Part shown: one piece after another, positions 1 through 5,457 of the stretch | How the letters are laid out: each line of letters begins with the position of its first letter | Position numbering within the stretch: position 1 is the stretch's first letter | NCBI GenBank assembly: GCA_031285215.1 | Contig: JAITWQ010000246.1 | Span: 1 to 7,185 of the forward strand | Reading direction: 5' to 3' | Source: Syntrophobacterales bacterium | Lineage (GTDB): Bacteria > Desulfobacterota > Syntrophia > Syntrophales > JAAYKM01 | DNA: 7,185 nt | Made by a program: the position numbers and the translations under genes | The notes under the pieces: generated by a model | Databases searched by the model: none | What the model saw: only the letters and a program-made list of their open reading frames with translations | Told to the model about the DNA's origin: nothing

Positions 1-693
1 GTCAAAGATAATGAGTTGCTGGAAACGGCAATGCGTTACCTCAAATTTTATGTGGGCGCCACGATTCCTCCTGATTTTGACAACAAGATTCTGGAGCTTT
101 TGGATTCCGAAACAAAACCTGATGCCAGAGGATATGCAAAACTGGGCATAGGCCATTTTAACGAAAGCGGCAAACCGGAAGACGGCCTCTGGTCGCGCCG
201 TTTGGGTTCCTACTATATTATTGGTACGGGGCGATCACTTTTGGCCTCCGTGTCGCCCAAGATTCGCCTTGAAAAAGGAGGGCAGCCCAGTCAGATCGCC
301 CTGAATTTAGGAGATCTCAGCAAAACCCGTGTAGGAAATTTTTTCCGGGCGGAAGCTTACACCAAAGACCGCCGCACATCCGCGGGCAACGCCCTACTGC
401 TCCACGCCTACCAGCAGCAGCTACAGCCGCATGATCTCCAGGGCGCGTTGCGGGCAGTACAGAACCAGAGTCTTCTCTGTCCTTTGGGTGGAACTTTTGC
501 CGCCGACAAGAACCAGCCGGACCGCTGGAAGTCAACAGCCTGGAAGGAAGAGACTCTGTATAATACCAATCAGCTGCCTAATACCTACCGCCAGGTAATT
601 CTGGATGAAATGAAATTCTTGCGGCTGGAATTTGCCATGGATCCCGATACACTAAAAACACGTTTGGAAATTCAGACCAAAACCGTAAAATAG
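1..693 (+). CDS. Unrecognised protein, C-terminal 230 residues (5' end outside window)
   Basis: The reading frame is open from the first base and ends at TAG 691-693, so this is the tail of a longer protein. A TTG at 16 is only an internal codon. I do not recognise the family. The visible part is soluble-looking, with no membrane segment. It contains a glycine-rich stretch with YYIIGTG near residues 71-77, followed by LLASVSPKIRL (80-90). A region near 97-115 (PSQIALNLGDLSKTRVGNF) looks like a repeated beta/alpha surface-domain element. A CPLGGTF motif lies at 160-166, holding the only cysteine. CPxGGxY/F motifs of this sort occur in some exported or pilin-like proteins, but the resemblance is too short to assign a function. 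The C-terminus is helical and charged. A strong terminator follows 22 bases after the stop, so this gene ends its own transcription unit and is not part of the operons to the right. Confidence 0.75.
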   Translation, partial: VKDNELLETAMRYLKFYVGATIPPDFDNKILELLDSETKPDARGYAKLGIGHFNESGKPEDGLWSRRLGSYYIIGTGRSLLASVSPKIRLEKGGQPSQIALNLGDLSKTRVGNFFRAEAYTKDRRTSAGNALLLHAYQQQLQPHDLQGALRAVQNQSLLCPLGGTFAADKNQPDRWKSTAWKEETLYNTNQLPNTYRQVILDEMKFLRLEFAMDPDTLKTRLEIQTKTVK

Positions 694-715
694 TTTCAAA
701 GTTTCAATTTTTAGA

Positions 716-753
716 AAAGAGCGTCCGCAAAAAAACGGACGCTCTTTCTTTTT
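716..753 (+). terminator. Rho-independent terminator, probably shared by convergent genes
   Basis: A perfect 12-bp stem pairs 716-727 (AAAGAGCGTCCG) with 736-747 (CGGACGCTCTTT) around an eight-base A-rich loop. It is followed by TCTTTTTT-type sequence at 747-753. It terminates the plus-strand gene ending at 693. The minus-strand flavoprotein gene ends at 777 and reads toward it. On that strand the hairpin is followed by TCTAAAAATTG, a poorer U-tract, so termination from the right is plausible but weaker. Confidence 0.9.
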
Positions 754-776
754 GGCGAAGAGTTTAGTAATTCGCG

Positions 777-1178
777 TCAGACTTTGTAGTTTTTCGGCCC
801 TTCGGCGAAACTGAATGTTTTCACCTCTGCAACGTCAATGTAAAAGATTTGCAAGACCGGATTATCCGGCGTCTTGTAAATCCCTTTTATCGGCGGATTT
901 TCGTCAAGGGCGCGGGTTTTGAGGGCTAAATCATCCACAAAAACCGCCTTGCCGTTAATGGACAACACGGGGTTAAAGTCTGCCGGACAGGTGCAGAAAG
1001 ACACGTTTGCATTGCTTTTTAGCTGGTCATAGACCGGCTTTTGACTGCCGGTACAAAAATATGCCCTGTTGCCATCGGCAAACAGGTATTGGAATACCCT
1101 TGTGCGTACACCCTGCCCGTCTTGCGTTGCCAAAACGCCAACGGGATTCTTTGTTAAAATCGCGGCATAATCAATCAT
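777..1178 (-). CDS. Pyridoxamine 5'-phosphate oxidase-like flavoprotein
   Basis: A 133-residue protein of the split-barrel FMN-binding superfamily (PNPOx-like, NimA-type small members). Such proteins bind FMN, or sometimes F420 or heme, as dimers and reduce or sense small molecules; the substrate here cannot be read from sequence. The family pattern is clear. It starts with a short helix and GVLATQDGQGVRTRVFQYLF (14-33), the first barrel strands. These are followed by AYFCTGSQKPVYDQL (39-53), where a Thr/Ser-x-x-Lys stretch typically meets the flavin phosphate, then NVSFC and INGKAVFVDD (74-83). The start is set at ATG 1178 because a textbook AGGAGG lies 7 bases upstream. An in-frame ATG at 1220 would add 14 residues of low-complexity sequence that spans this ribosome site, so I reject it. 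The gene diverges from an HxlR-type regulator, a common pairing for redox-responsive flavoproteins. It is not pdxH, which is much longer. Family assignment is firm; function is open. Confidence 0.87.
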   Translation of the reverse strand: MIDYAAILTKNPVGVLATQDGQGVRTRVFQYLFADGNRAYFCTGSQKPVYDQLKSNANVSFCTCPADFNPVLSINGKAVFVDDLALKTRALDENPPIKGIYKTPDNPVLQIFYIDVAEVKTFSFAEGPKNYKV

Positions 1179-1185
1179 AGAAATT

Positions 1186-1191
1186 CCTCCT
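1186..1191 (-). promoter_or_regulatory. Ribosome binding site that fixes the flavoprotein start
   Basis: On the minus strand AGGAGG is followed by 7 bases (AATTTCT) and ATG at 1178. This near-ideal Shine-Dalgarno lies inside the longer frame beginning at 1220 and argues for the shorter protein. Confidence 0.85.
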
Positions 1192-1205
1192 CGTTTTTTT
1201 GGGGC

Positions 1206-1234
1206 TTGTGTTTGCGCCACCTTAAGAGTATAAT
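1206..1234 (+). promoter_or_regulatory. Possible promoter for the HxlR-type regulator
   Basis: A perfect TATAAT at 1229-1234 lies 17 bases after a weak TTGTGT (1206-1211). Transcription would start near 1241 and give a leader of about 72 bases. Its -10 occupies almost the same bases as the -10 of the minus-strand promoter, so the two polymerases would exclude each other. The poor -35 keeps confidence low. Confidence 0.38.
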
Positions 1235-1258
1235 AAAGATGTAAGGAGCAAATGTAAA
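1230..1258 (-). promoter_or_regulatory. Sigma-70-type promoter for the flavoprotein gene
   Basis: Read on the minus strand, a -35 TTTACA (1258-1253) is separated by exactly 17 bases from a -10 TATTAT (1235-1230). Each box is one base off consensus. Transcription would begin near 1223, about 45 bases before the ATG at 1178. The palindrome at 1263-1276 ends 5 bases upstream of the -35, where a bound regulator could contact or block polymerase. Confidence 0.68.
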
Positions 1259-1262
1259 GTAA

Positions 1263-1276
1263 GCACTTTAAAGTGC
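1263..1276. promoter_or_regulatory. Perfect 14-bp palindrome, candidate HxlR operator
   Basis: GCACTTTAAAGTGC is fully self-complementary and sits in the divergent intergenic region between the flavoprotein and its likely regulator. HxlR-family dimers bind short inverted repeats near the promoters they control. The position (upstream edge of the minus -35, early leader of the plus transcript) suits control of both genes. That this regulator binds this site is inference. Confidence 0.6.
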
Positions 1277-1312
1277 CGAAGTATCTTTCAGGTAACTATT
1301 GGAGGAATCAGG

Positions 1313-1663
1313 ATGTTAAAGCGATACGAATTGCCGCCCTGCCCGGTGGAAACGACCTTGGCTTTAATGGGTGACAGGTGGAAACTTTTGATTGTACGGG
1401 ATTTGCTGACAGGGACAAAACGCTTTGGCGAGCTAAAAAAATCTCTTGACGGAATTTCTCAAAAGGTGCTGACCCAGCATCTTCGCCTCATGGAAGAAAG
1501 CGGCCTTGTTCACAGAGAGGTTTTTGCCGAAGTTCCGCCAAAAGTAGAATATACATTGACAGAACTGGGGCGGAGTCTGAAGTCAATACATGACGCCATG
1601 TGGCGTTGGGGTGAAGAATACAAGAAAAGGCTGGCCTCCGAAAAGGCGCAGCACGAGACATGA
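1313..1663 (+). CDS. HxlR-family winged helix-turn-helix transcriptional regulator
   Basis: A 116-residue, full-length HxlR-type DNA-binding protein (MarR-like fold, acts as a dimer). The family signature is intact: CPVETTLALMGDRWKLLIVRDLL (10-32), GTKRFGELKKSLDGISQKVLTQHLRLMEESGLVHRE (34-69, helix-turn-helix plus recognition helix), then the wing VPPKVEYTLTELGRSL (74-89) and a C-terminal dimerisation helix. Cys10 in the PPCPVE context is the only cysteine. The equivalent residue in characterised relatives such as YodB of Bacillus senses quinones and other thiol-reactive compounds. The start ATG has GGAGGA 6 bases upstream. It diverges from the flavoprotein gene and probably controls it and itself through the palindrome at 1263-1276. 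The inducer is unknown; diamide or electrophile sensing is an inference from Cys10. This regulator-flavoprotein pairing is frequent in Firmicutes, so lateral acquisition is possible. Confidence 0.93.
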   Translation: MLKRYELPPCPVETTLALMGDRWKLLIVRDLLTGTKRFGELKKSLDGISQKVLTQHLRLMEESGLVHREVFAEVPPKVEYTLTELGRSLKSIHDAMWRWGEEYKKRLASEKAQHET

Positions 1664-1679
1664 TCTCTCCTGTTAATTC

Positions 1680-2339
1680 ATGGGGCAAACCAATATGAAA
1701 TTTATGGAAATGTCAGGCGATTACGCGGAAATGGGATTTCTCTTCTGGATATTCACGCAATATATGATTTTATGGATATACCCTTCCACGGATGACGCAG
1801 AGAAAATTTTCTTTCTGGCTCTCCTCATGGGATTTGAGTTTTTTATGCTGGGGGCACGTATTATGTTTGCGGGTGCGCCTTTTATCGCGGCAGATCAGGG
1901 AATAAACGCCTGGTGGATTTTTGCCGGATGTTTGGCGTTTTTCGGGTTATTTGCTTTCGTATTCGTAATAATGGCCGGAAACGTCTATCTGATATGGATT
2001 TACGCCGGCCTGGTGATAAGCCGTTTGTTTCAGACTTTCCAATACTATAATGCCGGCGTCAGCAGCGGCAGTATGGAAGCAACTACCTTGATGGGTCCGA
2101 GCGCACTTCAAATGATGCTTTTCTTTTTTATTATGATGATAGTGGTGTTTCAGCACAAACATGTTCCCACTCTCGCCCTTACACAAGACTTTTTACAGTC
2201 CATCAATTACGAAAAAGCTGTCCGCATAAAAGGCATGCTTACCGAAATGCCCCATGTATCAATGTGCTTTGGCGCTTTATATTACGGGTTACTCTTTGCG
2301 GGAAAGTTTACAAAAACGATTTGGAGAGCGTTCGCTTAA
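1680..2339 (+). CDS. Polytopic membrane protein of unknown function
   Basis: A 219-residue, very hydrophobic protein that I do not recognise. Likely membrane segments lie at about residues 18-36, 44-65, 77-98, 100-118, 143-158 and 193-209, giving five or six spans. A soluble loop of about 35 residues (159-192) and a charged C-terminus (GKFTKTIWRAF) complete it. It is rich in Phe, Met, Trp and Tyr, with no transporter or enzyme motif that I can name. There is no signal peptide beyond the first span. The start is uncertain. ATG 1680 has no Shine-Dalgarno sequence, while ATG 1695 has GGGG about 9 bases upstream and would remove five residues. Only 16 bases separate it from the HxlR-type gene, so co-transcription is likely. 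It could therefore belong to the same stress response, but no sequence feature shows this. Codon usage and frame length make it a convincing gene. Confidence 0.72.
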   Translation: MGQTNMKFMEMSGDYAEMGFLFWIFTQYMILWIYPSTDDAEKIFFLALLMGFEFFMLGARIMFAGAPFIAADQGINAWWIFAGCLAFFGLFAFVFVIMAGNVYLIWIYAGLVISRLFQTFQYYNAGVSSGSMEATTLMGPSALQMMLFFFIMMIVVFQHKHVPTLALTQDFLQSINYEKAVRIKGMLTEMPHVSMCFGALYYGLLFAGKFTKTIWRAFA

Positions 2340-2432
2340 ACACGCACAGCGCTTTTCTCCCTGGCAGGTCTCCTTCATCCATGCTAAAAACGCAAAGCAC
2401 AACGGGAAAATGGAAAGGGAAAAGGAAAACAC

Positions 2433-3647
2433 ATGATCATCAATGAACCCCTGTTGGATCAATTCTATCACAACCTTGACGAACGCTCACAAAACGCACT
2501 GGATCACACCATTGATGAGATGGTGCGTGTCAAGGAACAGGGAGGAAAAATCGTCGTTGTCACGGGAAGCGGCCCGAACCTCCACGAGGGAGTCACCACT
2601 CTTATCGCCGAATTGATCCGTCTGGAAATGGTGGACGGAGTCACAACCAGCTCCGCTGTCATTGCCCATGAGCTGGCCGGAACACTGGATCGGGTACGGA
2701 TGTGCGACGCCGCCCCATTGGGCTTCGATAAACAGAAAATGCCCCGGGGAAATCTGTTTGAATTCACCGTTATGACGCCTGATTTGTTGGAGCAGCTGCG
2801 GGAGGAAATGATTCTGGATGAGAATCTCCTTGAAAAAGGCCGCACGGCGGAGGGGCATTTTGTCATCAAGGCGGCGGGTAATATGGCCTATCCCATGGGC
2901 CTCCGGACGGAAATGATCGCCCAGGACATTCTTCATGCGGCCCGGCAGTTTGGCCTTACCTTTGAAGAGGCGGCCGGAGCCGGATGCGACGAGCGCACCA
3001 TGCTGGGCGCGTCGTCTAAACGCGGTATTCCCATTCTGGTCACCCTGCCCCAGATCGTGGGCGGCGGCCATGTGGGCCTTGCCATCGGCGACAGCATTCC
3101 CATATCAAGGCGATCAAGCCTGATCGCTCAAATGATGTCTTCCGCCGATATGATTATTGAATCGGCTGTCGCCCTCACCCAGGAAATTCATGACGGCCCC
3201 TTTGAAACCTACACGGGCCATGGCATCTGGTCGTGGTGGCAGGGATTTCCCACGTATCGTCTGGAAGAGAAAACACTGGTTCGCATTGATCTTGACGAAA
3301 ACCTGCGCAAGGCCCAAGATCTCCAGCGCGACAGCGCCATGATTCAAGAGGCGATTACCAGGGGACTGCCCAAAACAAAGATATCCAAGATTCCCTTCCG
3401 CATGGAAATGTCCGCCTTCTCGCGGCTGGAAAAGAGCATCCCCATCATCGGCGATATCGGCGAAGTATGGCCCCTGATCGCCTGCCGGACAGCAAAAAAA
3501 CTGGGACATGCCCTATCCTTCATGAGCTATAAGCAGGAAACGGATGAGGGTAAAAAAATGCGGGAGTGGATTGTTGACCAGATCAAACCATTCGACAAAA
3601 AGAAAATGCTGTCCCGTCTGGACACGTTTACCCCACGGATTAAATGA
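2433..3647 (+). CDS. Deoxyhypusine synthase-like protein, apparently lacking the catalytic lysine
   Basis: A 404-residue cytoplasmic protein. I recognise a distant likeness to deoxyhypusine/homospermidine synthases, NAD-dependent Rossmann-type enzymes that move the aminobutyl group of spermidine. Aligned from memory to the human enzyme, KIVVVTGSGPNLHEG (39-53) matches the segment holding the NAD-contacting Asn. LEMVDGVTTSSAVIAHEL (64-81) matches its MVD...TTAGGVEEDL. RGIPILVTLPQIVGGG (197-212) matches HIPVFSPALTDG, and IIGDIGEVWPLIA (338-350) matches VYADASLVFPLLV. The lysine that forms the enzyme imine in the family (SWGK) has no counterpart about ten residues before IIGD. The nearest look-alike, SWWQ at 267-270, has Gln, and the GGG-x-x-KHH stretch is also absent. 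The chemistry may therefore differ from classical family members. AAGGAAAA provides a ribosome site about 7 bases before ATG 2433. The gene ends one base before kdsB, so the two are translationally coupled. Fold assignment is moderate; substrate unknown. Confidence 0.72.
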   Translation: MIINEPLLDQFYHNLDERSQNALDHTIDEMVRVKEQGGKIVVVTGSGPNLHEGVTTLIAELIRLEMVDGVTTSSAVIAHELAGTLDRVRMCDAAPLGFDKQKMPRGNLFEFTVMTPDLLEQLREEMILDENLLEKGRTAEGHFVIKAAGNMAYPMGLRTEMIAQDILHAARQFGLTFEEAAGAGCDERTMLGASSKRGIPILVTLPQIVGGGHVGLAIGDSIPISRRSSLIAQMMSSADMIIESAVALTQEIHDGPFETYTGHGIWSWWQGFPTYRLEEKTLVRIDLDENLRKAQDLQRDSAMIQEAITRGLPKTKISKIPFRMEMSAFSRLEKSIPIIGDIGEVWPLIACRTAKKLGHALSFMSYKQETDEGKKMREWIVDQIKPFDKKKMLSRLDTFTPRIK

Positions 3648-3648
3648 T

Positions 3649-4416
3649 ATGAAAGAAGAAAAAGCCGTTGTTTTAGGAGTAATACCCTGCCGCTACGCCT
3701 CCACCCGCCTTCCCGGAAAACCACTGGTTGATATTGACGGAAAACCCATGATTCAGCACGTGTATGAACGCTGCCTTACGGCAAAACTTCTCTCCGCTGT
3801 GGTCATTGCCACAGACGACGAACGCATTGCGGCTGCCGTGAAATCATTTGGCGGGCAGGTGATGCTGACAAGCCCCGATCATCCCAACGGCACCTCCCGC
3901 GTTGCGGAAGCGGCGCGCAAAATGAATCACGATCTGGTGTTGAACATTCAGGGTGACGAACCCCTGATTTCTCCGGAATGTCTTGATGAACTGATCACGA
4001 TCATGATCAGCGACGGAGAAAGCGTATGCTGGACATGCAGTACGCCCATTCTTGACGAAAGCAAGGCGGACAATCCTTCCGTGGTCAAGGTTGTCGCCGA
4101 TAAGAATAACAACGCCCTTTATTTCAGCCGCTCTCCCATACCGTTTCCCCGGGAAAGTGCTTCCCTCCCCTATATGGAACATGTGGGAATTTACGGTTTT
4201 ACCCGTGATTTCCTGCAGCATTACATCACCCTGCCGCCCACGCCCCTTTCACAAAGGGAATCCCTGGAACAGTTGGTAATTCTGGAACACGGCTACAAAA
4301 TCCGCATGATCGCGACACATTACCCTCCCCTGGGACCTAATGTGAACACGCCGGAAGATTTGGAAGAAGTCCGGCGCATTATGGCCGGCCAGCAGCGATC
4401 AACAGGCAAAGCCTGA
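3649..4416 (+). CDS. kdsB: 3-deoxy-manno-octulosonate cytidylyltransferase (CMP-Kdo synthetase)
   Basis: This enzyme makes CMP-Kdo and pyrophosphate from CTP and Kdo in the cytoplasm, supplying the activated sugar that joins lipid A to the LPS core. The protein has 255 residues, the normal family length, and the expected motifs in order: IPCRYASTRLPGKPL (12-26, nucleotide-binding loop), PDHPNGTSRVAEA (76-88), NIQGDEPLI (99-107, with the metal-binding Asp), NPSVVKVV (142-149), ALYFSRSPIPFPR (156-168), HVGIYGF (178-184), ESLEQLVIL (204-212) and NTPEDLEEVR (233-242). The start is ATG 3649, with one base after the stop of the upstream gene. There is no good ribosome site, so translation probably depends on coupling. 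A frame extended upstream to 3544 only overlaps the preceding gene and is rejected. Its presence is strong evidence for an LPS-bearing organism. Confidence 0.97.
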   Translation: MKEEKAVVLGVIPCRYASTRLPGKPLVDIDGKPMIQHVYERCLTAKLLSAVVIATDDERIAAAVKSFGGQVMLTSPDHPNGTSRVAEAARKMNHDLVLNIQGDEPLISPECLDELITIMISDGESVCWTCSTPILDESKADNPSVVKVVADKNNNALYFSRSPIPFPRESASLPYMEHVGIYGFTRDFLQHYITLPPTPLSQRESLEQLVILEHGYKIRMIATHYPPLGPNVNTPEDLEEVRRIMAGQQRSTGKA

Positions 4417-4427
4417 CTAAACAGCCC

Positions 4428-4456
4428 TTGACATCTCTCCTGTACTCTACTAGTGT
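4428..4456 (+). promoter_or_regulatory. Candidate promoter of the PTS operon
   Basis: The 75-base gap after kdsB holds a perfect -35 TTGACA (4428-4433). With 17-base spacing the -10 would be TAGTGT (4451-4456), a poor match. AT-rich TGATATATTAA follows directly at 4456-4466. The -35 and location are convincing; the exact -10 is not. No hairpin terminator precedes it, so read-through from kdsB is also possible. Confidence 0.5.
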
Positions 4457-4491
4457 GATATATTAATTCGTCGTTAGAGAGGGGATAGGAA

Positions 4492-4905
4492 ATGATTGGC
4501 ATACTCATCGCAACTCACGGCGATCTGGGCTGTGAGCTTATCAAGGCGGCCGAGCTTATCAAGGGGAAACTAACTCAAACAGCATGTGTCCGGATTGACG
4601 AAACCAAAAGCGTAGAACAGATTAACAAAGAAATCAGTACGGCCATCAAAAATCTGGATCAGGGTCAGGGCGTATTGATCTTAACGGACCTTTTTGGAGG
4701 AACTCCCTCCAATATTTCCCTTTCCTTTCTCAAAAAAGGCAAAGTGGAAGTTGTCACCGGCGTTAATTTACCCATGATGCTGAAATTATCCGCCGTCAAA
4801 AAAGAAGATATGAATTTAACGGAGTTTGCCTCCTTCATCACCGAATACGGGAAAAAAAATATTTATTCCGCAAGTGAAATCCTTGATAAAAAGGTATCAG
4901 GTTAA
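4492..4905 (+). CDS. PTS mannose/fructose/sorbose-family EIIA component
   Basis: A 137-residue stand-alone EIIA of the Man (mannose/fructose/sorbose) PTS family. It accepts phosphate from HPr and passes it to EIIB. The phosphorylated residue is His9 in GILIATHGDLG (3-13), matching His10 of ManX. Other family landmarks are VLILTDLFGGTPSN (61-74) and VVTGVNLPMMLK (87-98), which complete the active-site pocket. AGGGG 7 bases before ATG 4492 is a good ribosome site. It is the first gene after a TTGACA element and lies 5 bases before EIIB. The separate small EIIA, unlike the fused EIIAB of Escherichia coli ManX, is common in deltaproteobacterial clusters. Sugar specificity cannot be told, and a regulatory role is possible because the EIID partner is not seen. 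Confidence 0.95.
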   Translation: MIGILIATHGDLGCELIKAAELIKGKLTQTACVRIDETKSVEQINKEISTAIKNLDQGQGVLILTDLFGGTPSNISLSFLKKGKVEVVTGVNLPMMLKLSAVKKEDMNLTEFASFITEYGKKNIYSASEILDKKVSG

Positions 4906-4910
4906 CATGC

Positions 4911-5408
4911 ATGCCGTTCAACATATCTCTTGTCAGGGTTGACAACAGGCTGGTTCACGGGCAGATACTTGAAGCATGGCTCCCCTTTACAGGCGCATCC
5001 TCCATTATCATCCCCAATGATTCCCTGGCCAGCGATATGTTCCGCGAAACGGTCATGCGCATGGCACTGCCCAGAGATATTGAACTCTATACTTGGTCAC
5101 TCAATGATTTTCAGAAGCTACATCAATTGGCGCAGGATCAAAACAGAAAGGTTCTTATTTTATTCGCTGATATTCAGGACGCCTTCAAGGCATACGAAAA
5201 GGGATTTCTTTTCACAACATTGAATATCGGCAATGTTCACAGCGATCCCTCTGTTATTTCCTGCTCTCCCTCTGTTTTTTTAAATGAGGAAGACATTGGT
5301 CTTTTAGTTCAGCTCTCCAGAGGGAAAGGGGTAAGAATTGACATACGGCGGGTTCCTAAAGAAAAACCGGCGGATTTTCGGCCAATCTTAAAACATTATT
5401 CGGATTGA
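4911..5408 (+). CDS. PTS mannose/fructose/sorbose-family EIIB component
   Basis: A 165-residue cytoplasmic EIIB of the Man family. It takes phosphate from EIIA onto a histidine and gives it to the sugar at EIIC/EIID. The signature ISLVRVDNRLVHGQILEAW (5-23) carries the phosphorylated His16. Further landmarks are IIIPNDSLASD (32-42), FTTLNIGNVH (101-110; the family usually has NxGG here, and this copy reads GN) and a C-terminal RRVPKEKP (146-153). The length is normal. The start is ATG 4911. The overlapping ATG at 4907 is in another frame. Only a weak AGG precedes it, so it is probably coupled to EIIA, which ends 5 bases upstream. A 49-base gap then separates it from EIIC. Confidence 0.95.
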   Translation: MPFNISLVRVDNRLVHGQILEAWLPFTGASSIIIPNDSLASDMFRETVMRMALPRDIELYTWSLNDFQKLHQLAQDQNRKVLILFADIQDAFKAYEKGFLFTTLNIGNVHSDPSVISCSPSVFLNEEDIGLLVQLSRGKGVRIDIRRVPKEKPADFRPILKHYSD

Positions 5409-5457
5409 CTGCGGCTTTAAAGTTCACGCCAGCCACATCAGGTACGGGATTTGAGTG

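Noticed and set aside
1179..1220. Longer start (ATG 1220) for the flavoprotein, adding 14 residues
   Set aside because: The extension contains the strong AGGAGG site at 1186-1191 and overlaps the space just downstream of the promoter; the shorter start fits the family N-terminus.
2340..2432. Possible terminator or promoter in the 93-base gap before the synthase-like gene
   Set aside because: Only short AGCG/CGCT pairings near 2326-2355 without a T-run, and no convincing -35/-10 pair; the notable content is a purine-rich stretch at about 2402-2430 that includes the ribosome site.
2487..3071. Long minus-strand open frame of 194 codons opposite the synthase-like gene
   Set aside because: Composition is rich in Arg, Gly and His with no recognisable motif, and the plus strand carries a clear protein with family-like segments; this is an antisense shadow.
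3544..3648. Upstream extension of kdsB by 35 residues
   Set aside because: It lies wholly within the preceding coding sequence and lacks family similarity; KdsB proteins begin shortly before the IPxRYxSTRLPGKPL motif, as with ATG 3649.
4534..4564. 13-bp direct repeat GAGCTTATCAAGG, two copies 18 bases apart
   Set aside because: It is in frame within EIIA and encodes ELIK twice in a helix; probably local coincidence or an old small duplication, not a regulatory repeat.
5409..5457. Remnant gene in the 49-base gap between EIIB and EIIC
   Set aside because: Too short, no coding pattern and only a weak GGCT/AGCC pairing; cannot be tied to a lost EIID.
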